Shown one piece after another: positions 1 to 10,513 of a stretch of 64,000 nt of DNA; the first letter of the stretch is position 1, and every line of letters begins with the position of its first letter. Source of the DNA: Roseitranquillus sediminis (GTDB lineage Bacteria > Pseudomonadota > Alphaproteobacteria > Rhodobacterales > Rhodobacteraceae); contig NZ_JAFFOB010000025.1 of assembly GCF_016918935.1 (NCBI RefSeq), forward strand, positions 257,971 through 321,970, in the 5' to 3' direction. Under the pieces are notes generated by a model. The model was not told the DNA's origin. It searched no databases and saw only the letters and a program-made list of their open reading frames with translations. Made by a program: the position numbers and the translations under genes.

Positions 1-487
1 GGAGATCTCGCTGGCAGGCGTCAACACCGTGAACCAGTATTCATGGCAGCGCGGCTTGTTCCGCAGCCGGGCCATACGGCGGGTCTGCGCCGCCTTCGGC
101 CGCAAGCATGAGCGGCGACGGATGCACATCGTGATGGTGCACCACCCGCTGGAGCACACACCGGGGGTGGACAAGCGCCTGATGCGCGGCGCGCGCGATG
201 CACTCGACGAGCTGCACGAGTGCGGCGCGGACATCGTGCTTTCGGGCCACCTGCACACCTGGCGCGCCGAGCCCTTCGCCGACCGCAGTGGCCTGCTCCT
301 CGTACAGGCCGGGACCAGCCTCTCCACCCGTGTCCGGGGAGAGCCGAACGACTTCAACCTGCTCAGCATCGAGGGCCGCCGGGTCACGGTGGAGCGATAC
401 TGCGCCGCATCGGACGCGACGCATTTCGACCTCGGCCATGCGGCGACCTTCGAGAAGGTCGGCGACGGCTGGGCTCAGAGCACGTAG
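1..487 (+). CDS. Metallophosphoesterase family protein (C-terminal part, 5' truncated by window edge)
   Basis: The frame is open from base 2 to the stop at 485-487 and gives 161 residues, so the gene begins before the window. It carries the late motifs of the calcineurin-like metallophosphoesterase fold: a VMVHHP block around residue 43 and GHLHTW around residue 82, both expected metal ligands. The N-terminal DxH and GDxxD motifs must lie outside the window. GTG at base 29 is in frame, but the coding sense continues upstream of it. The last 13 bases overlap the end of the convergent hslU. The substrate cannot be told from this part. Confidence 0.8.
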   Translation, partial: EISLAGVNTVNQYSWQRGLFRSRAIRRVCAAFGRKHERRRMHIVMVHHPLEHTPGVDKRLMRGARDALDELHECGADIVLSGHLHTWRAEPFADRSGLLLVQAGTSLSTRVRGEPNDFNLLSIEGRRVTVERYCAASDATHFDLGHAATFEKVGDGWAQST

Positions 488-1776
488 CGGCTGGTGTCGG
501 CGCTTCGGGTGAGTTCGCCGAGGTTCGCCTCCACGAAATCCGCGTCGACCGTGACGTTCTCGCCTCCGCGATCAGGCGCGTTGAAGCTTAGTTCCTCGAA
601 TACGCGCTCCATCACCGTATATAGCCGCCGTGCGCCGATGTTCTCGACCGACTGGTTCACGTCGGCCGCGATCTTTGCAAGTGCCGCGATGCCCTCGTCG
701 GTGAAGGTGACGGAGACGCCCTCGGTCTGCATCAGCGCCGCGTACTGACGGGTCAGCGCATTGTCCGTCTCGGTCAGGATGCGCACGAAGTCCCCCTCGG
801 TCAGTGCGCGCAGCGTCACCCGGATCGGAAGCCGGCCCTGCAGCTCGGGCAGGAGGTCCGAGGGCTTGGCAACGTGGAACGCGCCCGAAGCGATGAAGAG
901 GATATGGTCGGTCCGCACCGGCCCGTACTTGGTCGAGACCGTCGTCCCCTCGATCAGCGGGAGCAGGTCGCGCTGCACCCCCTCGCGGCTGACGTCGGCG
1001 CCCTTGGCGTCGGATCGGGCGGTAACCTTGTCGATCTCGTCGAGGAACACGATCCCGTTCTGCTCGACCGCGTCCACGGCCGCCTTCTGCACCGTCTCGT
1101 CGTCGAGCAGTTTGTCCGCCTCCTCGCCGAGCAGCACGTCGTAGCTTTCGGCCACGGTCATCCGCTTGCGCACGGTCCGGCCCGAGAACGCCTTGCCGAA
1201 GAGGTCTCCGAGGTTCATGCCCTGCATCGCGCCGCCGCCCGGAAGCTCGATCTGCGGGAAAGGCGACGACGTGTCGGCGACATCGAGCTCGATCACCTTG
1301 TCGTCGAGTTCGCCGCGCTTGAGCTTGTCGCGGAACATGTCGAGCGTCTGGCCACGCGCGTTCTCGCCCGCGATGGCATGCAGCACGCGGTCCTCGGCGT
1401 TCTTTTGAGCACGGGTCTTCACGTCCTCGCGCATGTGCTCGCGGGTCATCGTGATCGATTGCTCGACGAGGTCGCGGACGATGCTCTCCACGTCGCGGCC
1501 GACATAGCCCACCTCGGTAAACTTCGTCGCCTCCACCTTGAGAAACGGCGCCCGCGCGAGGCGCGCCAGCCGCCGGCTGATCTCGGTCTTGCCGACGCCG
1601 GTGGGGCCGATCATCAGGATGTTCTTGGGGAACACCTCCTCGCGCATCTCCGGGTCGAGCTGCTTGCGGCGCCAGCGGTTGCGCAGCGCCACGGCCACGG
1701 CGCGCTTGGCGTCCTTCTGGCCGATGATGAAGCGGTCGAGCTCGCTGACGATCTCGCGCGGTGTCAGGTCGGTCAT
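475..1776 (-). CDS. hslU: HslU, ATPase/unfoldase subunit of the HslVU protease
   Basis: 433 residues, the usual length for HslU. This AAA+ unfoldase forms the hexameric ring that feeds substrates into the HslV peptidase in the cytoplasm. Walker A GPTGVGKT is at residues 57-64, the pore-loop GYVG at 90-93 and Walker B FLDEID at 244-249; the C-terminal end with SRYVL matches the tail that docks into HslV. An in-frame start lies 22 codons further upstream, but ATG 1776 follows an AGAGGAAA ribosome binding site and gives the family N-terminus [10 protein letters not shown]. It lies 72 bases downstream of hslV, as in most proteobacterial hslVU operons, which are usually heat-shock induced. Confidence 0.97.
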   Translation of the reverse strand: MTDLTPREIVSELDRFIIGQKDAKRAVAVALRNRWRRKQLDPEMREEVFPKNILMIGPTGVGKTEISRRLARLARAPFLKVEATKFTEVGYVGRDVESIVRDLVEQSITMTREHMREDVKTRAQKNAEDRVLHAIAGENARGQTLDMFRDKLKRGELDDKVIELDVADTSSPFPQIELPGGGAMQGMNLGDLFGKAFSGRTVRKRMTVAESYDVLLGEEADKLLDDETVQKAAVDAVEQNGIVFLDEIDKVTARSDAKGADVSREGVQRDLLPLIEGTTVSTKYGPVRTDHILFIASGAFHVAKPSDLLPELQGRLPIRVTLRALTEGDFVRILTETDNALTRQYAALMQTEGVSVTFTDEGIAALAKIAADVNQSVENIGARRLYTVMERVFEELSFNAPDRGGENVTVDADFVEANLGELTRSADTSRYVL

Positions 1777-1848
1777 CGCGGTTTCCTCTCCGGGCGCCGA
1801 AGCCCGCCTTCTTTGCTCTTCAAGTATCCCCGCCGGAGGCACCGCGCG

Positions 1849-2403
1849 TCAGCGCGGCCCGATCCGCTCGACGGTGAGCGAGCCGTTCGTGTAGACGCAT
1901 ATGTCAGCGGCGATGGCCATGGCGCGGCGGGCGATGTCCTCGGCCGACAGATCCTGGTCGATGAGGGCGCGCGCGGCCGCGAGCGCATAGTTGCCGCCCG
2001 AGCCGATGGCCGTGACGTCGTGCTCGGGCTCCAGAACGTCGCCTGCGCCGGTCACGACGTAGAGCTCCGCGCCATCGGTCACGATCAGCATCGCCTCGAG
2101 TTTCTGCAGGTACTTGTCGGTGCGCCAGTCCTTGGCCAACTCGACGCAGGCGCGTTGGAGCTGTCCCGGCGTCGCCTCCAGCTTCGCCTCCAGCCGCTCA
2201 AGCAGGGTGAACGCATCAGCGGTAGAACCGGCGAACCCCGCGACAATCTCGGCGCCGCCGGGCTGGAGCCTGCGCACCTTGCGCGCAGTGCCCTTGATGA
2301 CGGTCTGGCCGAGACTGACCTGTCCGTCGCCCGCCACGACGACCTCGCCGCCCTTTCGGACCGCAACGATGGTGGTGCCGTGCCAGCCGGGAAACTCGCT
2401 CAT
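1849..2403 (-). CDS. hslV: HslV, peptidase subunit of the HslVU protease
   Basis: 184 residues. Proteasome-like threonine peptidase that degrades proteins unfolded by HslU. The propeptide MSEFPGWHG precedes TTIVAVRKG, so the catalytic nucleophile after processing is Thr10. The internal [11 protein letters not shown] segment and the [14 protein letters not shown] segment are typical of the family. ATG 2403 follows a strong GAGGAGG site; an in-frame ATG 11 codons upstream has none and adds residues not seen in the family. It is the first gene of a two-gene unit with hslU. Confidence 0.97.
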   Translation of the reverse strand: MSEFPGWHGTTIVAVRKGGEVVVAGDGQVSLGQTVIKGTARKVRRLQPGGAEIVAGFAGSTADAFTLLERLEAKLEATPGQLQRACVELAKDWRTDKYLQKLEAMLIVTDGAELYVVTGAGDVLEPEHDVTAIGSGGNYALAAARALIDQDLSAEDIARRAMAIAADICVYTNGSLTVERIGPR

Positions 2404-2551
2404 CCTACGCCTCCTCGCTTCCGGGGCGATATGCACCCGCGAACGCGCGGCGACAACCGCTGCTGACCAAGCGTCACCTCGATACGTCTCCCGGTTTCGG
2501 ACCCGACATGCTATCGTGCATAGGTATCCGTTGGAGCGCGGGAGTCACGCC

Positions 2552-3217
2552 ATGCCCGATCCCACCGCGTCGCTGAAGAACATCGTCGATGCCGCCGATG
2601 TCGCGCTACGTATCGTGGATGAGCTTGTCGGGCGGGCATCTCGCCTGAAGCTGCTCTTTGCCGGCGTCGTCTCGATGCCCGCCGAAGCGGAAAGCGCCAT
2701 CGAGGAGATCCTTGAGGAGGTCGAGAAGTCGCTGAAAGCGGTCGATGCCGCGACGCGGGAGTTTCTGGCGGCGGTGCAGAGCCCCGGCACGCTCCTCGAC
2801 AACGAGGACAGGCTTCACGAACTTTCCGGCTCGTTCCTGCCCAAGCTGGTCGAGGACAAGCGCGGCCATTGCGACCGTATCAGGGAGCTCGACTGGCGCT
2901 ATCTGAACGGCGCGCTCAACCGTTTCTTCTCGGGCAGCAAGCGCGGCGAGGACGAGGCGCGTCAGATCCTCAATGAACTGTCGGAAGCGGACAACGACAT
3001 GTTTCGGGGTCTGGCAGAAGCGGCCGTGACCATGCGGAACGTCGCGCGCGAAGGATATCGCCTCAAGCTGTCCGACCAGCGGAAGGACGCGGAGACGTTG
3101 CTGCGCGAGGCGGGTCTGCGGTTGCTGAACCTGCGCGACGGATTCAATGACGCTTTGGTCCGGATGGCGGAACTGAAGCGCGAGTTCGTGAAGGAGAGGA
3201 TGTCGCGGAGGAAGTGA
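2552..3217 (+). CDS. Hypothetical all-helical cytoplasmic protein
   Basis: 221 residues. I do not recognise the family. The sequence reads as almost continuous amphipathic helix with heptad-like stretches (for example EIEEILEEVEKSLK-like segments around residues 48-62 and a C-terminal helix ending KERMSRRK). It has no signal peptide, no membrane segment and no recognisable catalytic motif. ATG 2552 follows GGGAG about eight bases upstream; the same frame is open much further upstream, over hslV on the other strand, but that part is low-complexity antisense. It stands alone on the plus strand between hslV and trxA. Confidence 0.7.
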   Translation: MPDPTASLKNIVDAADVALRIVDELVGRASRLKLLFAGVVSMPAEAESAIEEILEEVEKSLKAVDAATREFLAAVQSPGTLLDNEDRLHELSGSFLPKLVEDKRGHCDRIRELDWRYLNGALNRFFSGSKRGEDEARQILNELSEADNDMFRGLAEAAVTMRNVAREGYRLKLSDQRKDAETLLREAGLRLLNLRDGFNDALVRMAELKREFVKERMSRRK

Positions 3218-3261
3218 GGCCGCCAGTGCCGGGCCGCCTCACCCGCTGCGACCGGCGACAC

Positions 3262-3290
3262 AAAAGGGCCGCCGCGTGCGCGACGGCCCT
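3262..3290 (-). terminator. Intrinsic terminator after trxA
   Basis: On the minus strand, 12-base arms (3279-3290 and 3265-3276, one mismatch, 2-base loop) form a GC-rich hairpin followed by TTTT at 3262-3265. It lies 24 bases past the trxA stop and would end the long regB-to-trxA transcript. Confidence 0.75.
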
Positions 3291-3314
3291 CGAGAAACGC
3301 TCATCGCCAGAGGG

Positions 3315-3635
3315 TCAGAGCGCTTCCTTGATCCAGTTCTCGAGTGCGGCTTTGGGCGCGGCGCCAACCTTGTTCGAGACGACCTCGCCGTCCTTGAACA
3401 TGAAGAGCGCCGGGATGCCGCGGACGCCGAGTTGCGCCGGAGCATTCGGGCTCTCGTCCACGTTGACCTTCACGATCTTGACTTGGCCGTCATACTGCTC
3501 GCTCAGTTCCTCGAGCGCCGGGCCGATCTGGCGGCAGGGCCCGCACCACTCGGCCCAGAAGTCGACGATGACCGGGATGTCGGCCTGCTTCACTTCCTGA
3601 TCGAAGGTGGTGTCCGTGACGGCGACGGTAGCCAT
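3315..3635 (-). CDS. trxA: Thioredoxin
   Basis: 106 residues, standard thioredoxin length. Small cytoplasmic dithiol-disulfide oxidoreductase, reduced by thioredoxin reductase. The active site WCGPC is at residues 30-34, with the preceding VDFWAEW strand and the cis-Pro loop GIPALF. It lies 32 bases downstream of addA on the same strand and is followed by a good intrinsic terminator, so it is probably the last gene of the run that starts at regB. It may also have its own promoter, since thioredoxin needs higher expression than the recombination genes. Confidence 0.97.
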   Translation of the reverse strand: MATVAVTDTTFDQEVKQADIPVIVDFWAEWCGPCRQIGPALEELSEQYDGQVKIVKVNVDESPNAPAQLGVRGIPALFMFKDGEVVSNKVGAAPKAALENWIKEAL

Positions 3636-3667
3636 GATGGTCTCCTGACTGTGCTGAGGCGCAACAC

Positions 3668-6600
3668 CTATGGAGCGGCACTGAGGGCGTCAAGCAGCGC
3701 CGCCGTCGTCAGCTCCGGCGGCAGGGGCATCAGGGTGGCAGTGCGCGTCCAGAGGATCGCGGTATCGATCCGGCGGTCCGGGTAGATCTGCGTCAGCGCC
3801 GCGGCATAGGCGCCCATCTGCCGCAGAAGCCCGTTCGGTGTGTTCTCGGCCCGGTTCGGCACCGTTCGATTTGTCTTGAAGTCGATGCAGAGCACGGCGT
3901 CGGGGCCAACGATCAGCCGGTCGATCACACCGCGCAACGTTCGCGCGCCGAAGTTGGGCGGTGCCGCCGCGAACGGCACCTCGGCCAGAGCGTCTGGCGC
4001 GAAGACGAACGCCAGCGCCGGCGACTCCAGTACCGCCGCCGCCTCGGCCAGCAGATCCGGGTCCGGTCCGTCGAGGAGCGTGGCGGCGGTCTCTGGCCAC
4101 GCCGCGCGCGGAGCGTTCGGCAGATGCTCGAGCAGGAGATGAAGCCGCGTGCCGCGCAGCAGGGCCGCCGCCTCGTCCAGCCCCTCGCCCGGCAGCGCCT
4201 TCGCGCCGCCGAGGTTCGAGGCGACGAGCGGCTGTGGTCGCGCCGGCGGGGGCGGCGCCGCGACGTCGGGCACTTGCGGCGGCGGCGGTCGCGCGGCTTC
4301 CGGTTCGCGTGCCTGCGGCGCGGCGCTCCAGTCGCCGTGCTCGTCGCGCAGCCCCTGCCCCGTCGGATGGTCGCACGCAACCGCGCCGCAGCGGGCGAGG
4401 CCGGCCGCGACCAGGTCGTACCAGGTGTCTCCGCCCGGCTTGTGCTGCCCAGCGCCGCAGACGATGAGCCAGGTGCGGGCCCGCGTCGCGGCGACGTAGA
4501 GGAGGCGCCGGCGCTCCGCCGCCTCGGCGGCCTCGCTCGCCGCACGGGCGGCGGCGAGCAGTGGCGGCTCCTCACCGCTGCGCATCTTCCACAGCGGCAG
4601 GCCATCCTCGCCCGGCAGGATCTCGTTGCGGTGCTGTGCCTTGCCCCGCAGCGTGTCTGGCAGGATCACCAGCGGCGACTCGAGCCCCTTGGCGCCGTGC
4701 ACCGTCATCACGCGGATGCGGTTGCCGGCGCTGCCGGCGTCGCGCCGCACCTCGATGTCCTCGGCCTCGATCCACGACAGGAAGCCGGTGAGGCTCGGCG
4801 TGTCCGTCCGCTCGTAGGCGATCGCCTGATTCAAGAGCTCGTCGATGCCGTCCTCCGCCTCCTCGCCGAGCCGCGCGAGCAGACGTCCGCGGCCGTCGTG
4901 CCGGATCAGGATGCGCTCGATCAGCTCGTAGGGACGCAGGAAGTCGGCCGCGTCGAGCAGGTCGCGCAGCACGGCGAGCGTCTCCGCCTCGCCGCTGCCG
5001 CGAAGCGCCTGCCAGATATGCCCGGATCGGCCGTGCGCCAGGTCGTAGAAACGGCCTTCGCTCCAGCCGAAGAGCGGCGAGCGCAGCGCCTCGGCCAGCG
5101 ACAGGTCGTCCTCCGGCAGCGCCAGGAACTTGCAGAGCGACAGGATGTCCCGCACCGCCAGTTCCGAGGTGAGGCGCATCCGGTCGGCGCCCGCCACCTC
5201 CAGCCGCTGCTCCTTGAGCGCGCGGATCAGACCGTGAAAGAGCTCGTTGCGCCGCTGCATCAGGATCAGCACATCGCCTGGACGGATCGGGCGCAGGACG
5301 CCCTGCTCGTCCGGGATCGCGACGCCTGCGTCGATCATGCGCCGCAACTCGGCCGCGATCTGCCGCGCAAGGGTGGTGTGGGCGGCATTCGGTGTCGGCT
5401 TGTCGACCGGATCGTACCACGCACCCTCCTCCTCCTCGTCCGGCGGCGGCACCACCGGCCAGAGGTCTACGCGGCCCGGCAGATGTTCGTGGAAGGCGTT
5501 GTGGCGCACATCGGGCTCGAGGCCAGTGCCGTCCTCGAAGCAGGCATCGACCGTTTGCAGGATCGCGCGCGACGAACGGAACGAGTGCAGCAGTTCCAGC
5601 CGCTGGATGCCCGCCGCAAGGCGGCTGCGGAAATGTCCGTACATCCTGTCGAAGCCCGCCGGATCGGCACCTTGAAACGAATAGATCGACTGCTTCTTGT
5701 CCCCCACGACGAAGAGCGTTCGCTCGACCTCGCGCGCGCCGCGGCCGGAAGCGAACTCCCGCGCCAGTCGCTCGATCACCTCCCACTGGAGCGGGCTCGT
5801 GTCCTGCGCCTCGTCGATCAGGATGTGATCGATGCCGCCGTCGAGGCGGAAGAGCACCCAGTCCGCGACCGACGGGTCGTCGAGCAGGCGCCGTGCCTTG
5901 AGGATCAGGTCGTCGTAGTCGAGCCGCCCCGTCCGCGCCTTGCGCCCCTCGTAGAGCGGCAGGAAGGCGGCCGCGAAGCCATGCAATGCCGCCGTCCGCT
6001 CGGCCGCCTCGATGGCGCAGCGGGTGCGCCGCGCGTCCGCCACCCGCTCCATCAGGTCGTCGAGTGCGGCGGCGTCTATGATCGCCCGCGTCGGCTTGGT
6101 CGGGAACCGGCTGCTTGGCGAGAACGGAGTTGCGCCTGATTTCGTCAGGAGGACGTCCTCCAGGATCAGGAGGTCCGCCAGCGCCGGCGCGTCGAGGTCG
6201 AGGCGGCGCAGCTTCTGACACGCGTCGACGTCAAGCGTGGAGCCACGGCTGCAGGCCTCCGTGACCTCGCGGAGAAGCGGCGCGGCACCGTCGAAGACGT
6301 CGGCGACGAGGCGCTCCATGCTGAGGCCGGGCGGCAGGCCGAGCAGGCCCCGCGCGCCCGCCAAGTCGAGCGGTGTGCCGAAGCCGTCGCGGTGCCGCGC
6401 GATCTCCGCCGTCAGCGCGTCGAAGTCGGCGCCGGTGAAGTGCCGCGCCAGCGCGTCCACTACCCCCGCCTGCGAACCGTCCGCCATCTCGTCCACGATG
6501 GCGGTCCGCAGCGCGGCGGCCGCGTTATCGTCCATTTCGGCGAAATGCGGCGTGACGCCCGCCTCCAGCGGGAAACGCCGCAGGATCGCGGCGCAAAAGG

Positions 6601-6973
6601 CGTGGATCGTCTGGATCCTGAGCCCGCCCGGCGTCTCGATCGCGCGCGCGAAGAGCGTGCGCGCCCGCGCCAGCGCCTCGGGCGGCAGCGCCTCGGTGAC
6701 GCCCAGGCTGCGCAGCCGCTCGGTCAGGTCCGCGTCGTCCCGCATCGCCCAATCTCCGAGCGTCCGGAAGAGGCGGTTCTGCATCTCGCTCGCCGCCGCG
6801 CGCGTGTAGGTCAGGCAGAGCACATGCGCCGGCGGCACCCGCTCCAGCAGGAGCCGCGCCACCCGGTCGGTCAGCACCCGCGTCTTGCCGGACCCCGCGT
6901 TGGCGGAGAGCCAGGTCGAGATGCGCGGCTCGGCGGCCTGGTGCTGGCGCAGGGTCGCCTCGTCGAAGCTCAT
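3668..6973 (-). CDS. addA: AddA, helicase-nuclease subunit of the AddAB double-strand break repair enzyme
   Basis: 1101 residues. UvrD-like SF1A helicase with a C-terminal RecB-type nuclease; with AddB it resects DNA ends for RecA loading. Walker A ANAGSGKT is at residues 24-31, the Walker B/DEAQD motif ([10 protein letters not shown]) follows near residue 375, and the nuclease core VLCIDFKTN lies near the C-terminus. An in-frame start 42 codons upstream lies inside addB and adds Arg-rich filler; ATG 6973 overlaps the addB stop as ATGA, the sign of translational coupling. The Pro/Ala-rich linker before the nuclease is typical of alphaproteobacterial AddA. Confidence 0.96.
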   Translation of the reverse strand: MSFDEATLRQHQAAEPRISTWLSANAGSGKTRVLTDRVARLLLERVPPAHVLCLTYTRAAASEMQNRLFRTLGDWAMRDDADLTERLRSLGVTEALPPEALARARTLFARAIETPGGLRIQTIHAFCAAILRRFPLEAGVTPHFAEMDDNAAAALRTAIVDEMADGSQAGVVDALARHFTGADFDALTAEIARHRDGFGTPLDLAGARGLLGLPPGLSMERLVADVFDGAAPLLREVTEACSRGSTLDVDACQKLRRLDLDAPALADLLILEDVLLTKSGATPFSPSSRFPTKPTRAIIDAAALDDLMERVADARRTRCAIEAAERTAALHGFAAAFLPLYEGRKARTGRLDYDDLILKARRLLDDPSVADWVLFRLDGGIDHILIDEAQDTSPLQWEVIERLAREFASGRGAREVERTLFVVGDKKQSIYSFQGADPAGFDRMYGHFRSRLAAGIQRLELLHSFRSSRAILQTVDACFEDGTGLEPDVRHNAFHEHLPGRVDLWPVVPPPDEEEEGAWYDPVDKPTPNAAHTTLARQIAAELRRMIDAGVAIPDEQGVLRPIRPGDVLILMQRRNELFHGLIRALKEQRLEVAGADRMRLTSELAVRDILSLCKFLALPEDDLSLAEALRSPLFGWSEGRFYDLAHGRSGHIWQALRGSGEAETLAVLRDLLDAADFLRPYELIERILIRHDGRGRLLARLGEEAEDGIDELLNQAIAYERTDTPSLTGFLSWIEAEDIEVRRDAGSAGNRIRVMTVHGAKGLESPLVILPDTLRGKAQHRNEILPGEDGLPLWKMRSGEEPPLLAAARAASEAAEAAERRRLLYVAATRARTWLIVCGAGQHKPGGDTWYDLVAAGLARCGAVACDHPTGQGLRDEHGDWSAAPQAREPEAARPPPPQVPDVAAPPPPARPQPLVASNLGGAKALPGEGLDEAAALLRGTRLHLLLEHLPNAPRAAWPETAATLLDGPDPDLLAEAAAVLESPALAFVFAPDALAEVPFAAAPPNFGARTLRGVIDRLIVGPDAVLCIDFKTNRTVPNRAENTPNGLLRQMGAYAAALTQIYPDRRIDTAILWTRTATLMPLPPELTTAALLDALSAAP

Positions 6974-9849
6974 CGTGGCGTCTCCGGCGCGTCGCTGTCC
7001 TCCCACTCGCCGAAGCGGGCGAGGTGGTCGTAGTCGCCAGCGTAGTCGCGGCGCTCGACCGCGCGGCGCGAGGTATAGCCGCGGCCGGGTTCGTCCCACG
7101 ATCCGATCAGTCGCCGGAACTCGGCCGCGATACCGGCGCTCTCGCCGGGTTCGAGCGGGATCGGCTTGTAGCTCCCGCTGCCGCCGACGGCGATGTAGCC
7201 GACCTCTGCCACCCTCGCGGCCGGTACACCGGGAAAGGCTCCGGCCTCGGCCATGACCGCCTCCAGCAGGAGCTGCTTGTCGTACTTGCGCACCTGCTTC
7301 GGCGTCGGTGGCGCTCCGGTCTTGTAGTCGTAGATGGCCAGCGTGCCGTCCGACAGGCGGTCGATCCGATCGGCGACGCCGGTCAGCGTGAAGTCAGGAG
7401 CGGTCATGGACCACTCGCCCCGCTCCTCGGTGATGAGCGGCGTCCCGCGGGCGCGCCGGTCCCGCTCAGTCGCGGCGAACCAAGGCGCGACACGGTCGAG
7501 GCGGGCGCGCCAGAGGCGCCGGGCGAGCGGCCAGGGCACCTCGGCCGCCAGCACCTCGTCGGCGATGCGGCCCAGCCGCGCCACCGCCGCCGCCACGTCC
7601 GCGTCCGGCCCCTCCCGCACGAAGCGGTCGAAGACGAGGTGCAGGACCGAACCCCTCAGCGGGGCGTCGGCCTCGTGCCGGAGCGGGTCGAGCGGGCGGA
7701 GCCGCAGGACGTGGCGCGCGTAGATTTCGTAGGGGTCGCGGATCAGCCGCGAGATCTGCGTGACCGACAGCCGGCGCGGACGCGCCGCGACCGGCGGTCG
7801 CGGAGACGGACGCGCGACGCGGGGCACCTTCGGCATCCGCCCGTGCGCCTCGGCCGCGGCGACCCAGGCGTCGCCGCGGGCGCGCATCGCCGCCAGCGCC
7901 TCCGGCCCGCCCTGCCCCGGAAGCCCGTCGAGCAGGTTCGTCAGCCGGTTCAGCCAGCGCGACGGCACCGTCTCGGCTTCGGTGTCGCGCAGGGTGCGGG
8001 CCAGCACGACCTCGGGCGCAGCGGCGGCCTGCTGGAAGTCGTGCGCCGCAAGGCCGATCTGCCGCTCGGGTGAGGTCAGGCCTGTAGCGGCCCGCATCGC
8101 GCGGTTGAGCCACGGGTCGGGTGCCGGAATCGCGGGCCAGACGCCCTCGTCGAGCCCGGCGAGGATCGTCAGGCCGGCGCCGCCCGATCGGGCCTCGAGC
8201 GTACCCCAGAACATGACGTCGGGATGCGGACCGGTGGCCTCGCGCACCTCGCCGGTCAGGTGCATAGCGATGAGCTGCTCGTAGTCTGCGGCGTCCATTT
8301 CGCCGCCATGCGTGGCCTCGCTGGCCAACTCGGCCATTGCCTCTGCCGCCTTCCTGCCCGGCTCCTCGTCCCAAAGACCGCCGGATCCGGCGTCGTTCGG
8401 CCCCGCGGCCAATGCCTCGGCCATCGCAAGGTGGCGCTCCACGTGGCGGCTGAGCAGCGCAGTTCCACCCGCATGCGGCGCAAAAACCGTCTTGGCGATC
8501 CACCGGGTCCAGTCGTCGTCGCGCCAGCCGGCGAGATCCGCAGCCGTCGGGAAAGCTGGCCCGTGGCGTCGCAGGTGCAGCTCGAGCTCGCGGGTGGCGA
8601 GAAGGTGCGCGCCTCGGTCCCCGCCGCTGGCCACGAGCGGGTGCTTGAGGAGGACGAGCAGCGCCTCGACCGTCAGCCTCCGGCCCATGAACGCCGCGAC
8701 GTGGCGCAGCAGGCGACCCGGCGCCGACTGCGCCAGCGGGCGCCCGGCACTGTCGTCGGGCTCGATTCCCCAGCGGTCGAGCGCGGCGGCGACCCGCCGG
8801 GACAGCGTTCGATCGGGCGTGATCAGGGCCGCAGTCGCCCCGTCCTCGACTGCACGCCTTAGCCGCAGCGCGAGGGAGAGCGCGAGCAGGCGCGGCGACG
8901 GCGCCTCGATCAGCGTCACCGCTTGCGTGGCCTCGGCGATGTCGTGGAGCGCCGACCCCTCGCTGCGCCACTGGTCCGTCACCGGCGCTGGACGCAAGGC
9001 AAGCGAGATCAGGCGGTTGCGGGAGGGCACCGGCGCATCGCCCCACCGCTGCACCTGGCTCGGCGCAAGGTGCAGCCGCTCGAGAAGTGCCGCGATGCGG
9101 AACTGCGGGTGGTCTTCGGCGGTCGCGGTCTCCTTGAGGCGCTCCCAGACACCCTTGGGCATGTCGAAGTCGAAGCCCGGCAGCACAATCGCACCCTGCG
9201 GCAGTCGGGCGATGGCGGCGAGAAGCTCTGCCGAAGCGCCACGCGAGCCGGTCGAGCCGACGGCGAGCACGGGCGCGGCCGGGGGCGCGGCCTGCCACGC
9301 CGCGATCAGCCGCTCGATCCCATGCCGCCGCAGCCGTGCCGCGTCGGGCTCGGCGGCGTCCGCGACATAGTCGAGGGCGATGCGCAGGAAGCGGGCGCTC
9401 CGCGACCAGTGCGCGGCGTGATCGCCGAGCTCCAGCGTCTCCAGTGCCTCGGGCAGAACGCCCTCCGTCGTGATCTCGTCCATCAACTGCGCAAGGCTGT
9501 CGGCGAGGTCGAACGCTGCCGAGCGCGGCGCCAGCTCCGGCTGCCGGTCGAGCAACGCCGCAATCAGCCGCGCGAGTTCCAGCCGCCGGCGGAGCGGCGG
9601 CGATGCCACCCCCGCCTCGAGCCCGATCCCGTCGATCAGGCGGAGGCGCGGCATCAGGCGCGGGCCGGCGGCCTCGAGCGCCTCCTGAAGGCGGCGGCGC
9701 ATCCGGCCCGAATTCGCGTAGAGGGTCGTCCGCGCCAGCGCCTCGGGCGTTGTGCCGAACGTCCGGTCCAGCCCGCGCGCGACGACGGCCGCGAAATCCG
9801 CGCCGGGCGGCACGCCGATTACGCGGGGCAGGTCCGAAGGCTCAAACAT
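6970..9849 (-). CDS. addB: AddB, second nuclease subunit of the AddAB enzyme
   Basis: 959 residues. AddB pairs with AddA; its inactivated helicase-like part scans for the recombination hotspot and its C-terminal PD-(D/E)XK nuclease cuts one strand. The nuclease core LAIYDYKTG is visible near residue 850, preceded by the GVADRIDRL strand. The N-terminus VIGVPPGADF fits the alphaproteobacterial AddB type, which lacks a functional Walker A. I find no cysteine anywhere in the protein, so it cannot hold the 4Fe-4S cluster that pins the nuclease in Bacillus AddB. The start overlaps the murU stop by eight bases and the stop overlaps addA by four. Confidence 0.95.
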   Translation of the reverse strand: MFEPSDLPRVIGVPPGADFAAVVARGLDRTFGTTPEALARTTLYANSGRMRRRLQEALEAAGPRLMPRLRLIDGIGLEAGVASPPLRRRLELARLIAALLDRQPELAPRSAAFDLADSLAQLMDEITTEGVLPEALETLELGDHAAHWSRSARFLRIALDYVADAAEPDAARLRRHGIERLIAAWQAAPPAAPVLAVGSTGSRGASAELLAAIARLPQGAIVLPGFDFDMPKGVWERLKETATAEDHPQFRIAALLERLHLAPSQVQRWGDAPVPSRNRLISLALRPAPVTDQWRSEGSALHDIAEATQAVTLIEAPSPRLLALSLALRLRRAVEDGATAALITPDRTLSRRVAAALDRWGIEPDDSAGRPLAQSAPGRLLRHVAAFMGRRLTVEALLVLLKHPLVASGGDRGAHLLATRELELHLRRHGPAFPTAADLAGWRDDDWTRWIAKTVFAPHAGGTALLSRHVERHLAMAEALAAGPNDAGSGGLWDEEPGRKAAEAMAELASEATHGGEMDAADYEQLIAMHLTGEVREATGPHPDVMFWGTLEARSGGAGLTILAGLDEGVWPAIPAPDPWLNRAMRAATGLTSPERQIGLAAHDFQQAAAAPEVVLARTLRDTEAETVPSRWLNRLTNLLDGLPGQGGPEALAAMRARGDAWVAAAEAHGRMPKVPRVARPSPRPPVAARPRRLSVTQISRLIRDPYEIYARHVLRLRPLDPLRHEADAPLRGSVLHLVFDRFVREGPDADVAAAVARLGRIADEVLAAEVPWPLARRLWRARLDRVAPWFAATERDRRARGTPLITEERGEWSMTAPDFTLTGVADRIDRLSDGTLAIYDYKTGAPPTPKQVRKYDKQLLLEAVMAEAGAFPGVPAARVAEVGYIAVGGSGSYKPIPLEPGESAGIAAEFRRLIGSWDEPGRGYTSRRAVERRDYAGDYDHLARFGEWEDSDAPETPR

Positions 9850-10513
9850 CGTGGCGGGCCAGCACGGCCTCGGCGGCGGCGATGCCCGCCGGGTGCCCGA
9901 CGTCGCACCAGCCGCCGCGGTGGATCAGGCCGTAGAGCCGCCCTTCGTCCGCAAGCCGGTCCCAGACGCGGTTAAGCGAGAAGACGCGGTCCTCGATCCC
10001 GTCGAGGGCGTCAGCGCGGATGATCTGCGCCCCGGTGTAGGTGAGCGGCCCGCCGCGCTGCAGCCGCCTGTCCTCCAGCCGGAAGTCGCCCCGCCCCGGC
10101 ACCTCGGTGCAGAGCAGGAGCGCGCCCATCTGCTCACCGTCCCAGTCCGCCGCCAGCGATTCGAAGGGGTTCGCGCCGGTCCAGATGGCGTCAGAGTTCG
10201 CGGTGAAGACGGTGCCGGCGCCGAGCATCGGCAGCGCCTGCCTGAGGCCGCCGCCGGTGTCGAGGATCTCCGGCGCCTCGTGGGAGACGGCGACGTCGAG
10301 CGGCGCGAGATGCCGCGCAAGCATTTCCGCCCGGTAGTGAGCGTTGGCGGCGATCCGGCCGATCCCCGCGTCGCCGGCGAGCCGCAGGACGTGGTCGATC
10401 AGCGGCCGGCCGGCCACCTCAATCAAGGGTTTCGGCCGGTCGGCGGTGAGCGCGCCCATGCGCGTCCCGAACCCCGCGGCGAAGATCATCAGCGCGTCGG
10501 GGCGGTCAGACAT
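9842..10513 (-). CDS. murU: MurU-type nucleotidyltransferase (N-acetylmuramate 1-phosphate uridylyltransferase)
   Basis: 223 residues. Converts MurNAc 1-phosphate and UTP to UDP-MurNAc in the peptidoglycan recycling route that bypasses the first steps of wall precursor synthesis and gives intrinsic fosfomycin tolerance. The nucleotidyltransferase signature AAGFGTRMGALT...PKPL spans residues 12-30, with the second metal-binding Asp in NSDAIW near residue 106. It overlaps the upstream kinase gene amgK by 25 bases; the pair AmgK-MurU is the known functional unit. A mannose-1-phosphate guanylyltransferase would look similar, but the partner kinase decides for MurU. Confidence 0.88.
   Translation of the reverse strand: MSDRPDALMIFAAGFGTRMGALTADRPKPLIEVAGRPLIDHVLRLAGDAGIGRIAANAHYRAEMLARHLAPLDVAVSHEAPEILDTGGGLRQALPMLGAGTVFTANSDAIWTGANPFESLAADWDGEQMGALLLCTEVPGRGDFRLEDRRLQRGGPLTYTGAQIIRADALDGIEDRVFSLNRVWDRLADEGRLYGLIHRGGWCDVGHPAGIAAAEAVLARHDV

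Noticed and set aside
4124..6139. Open frame of 671 codons opposite addA
   Set aside because: Same cause: low stop density in high-GC antisense. AddA has full motifs in the real frame.
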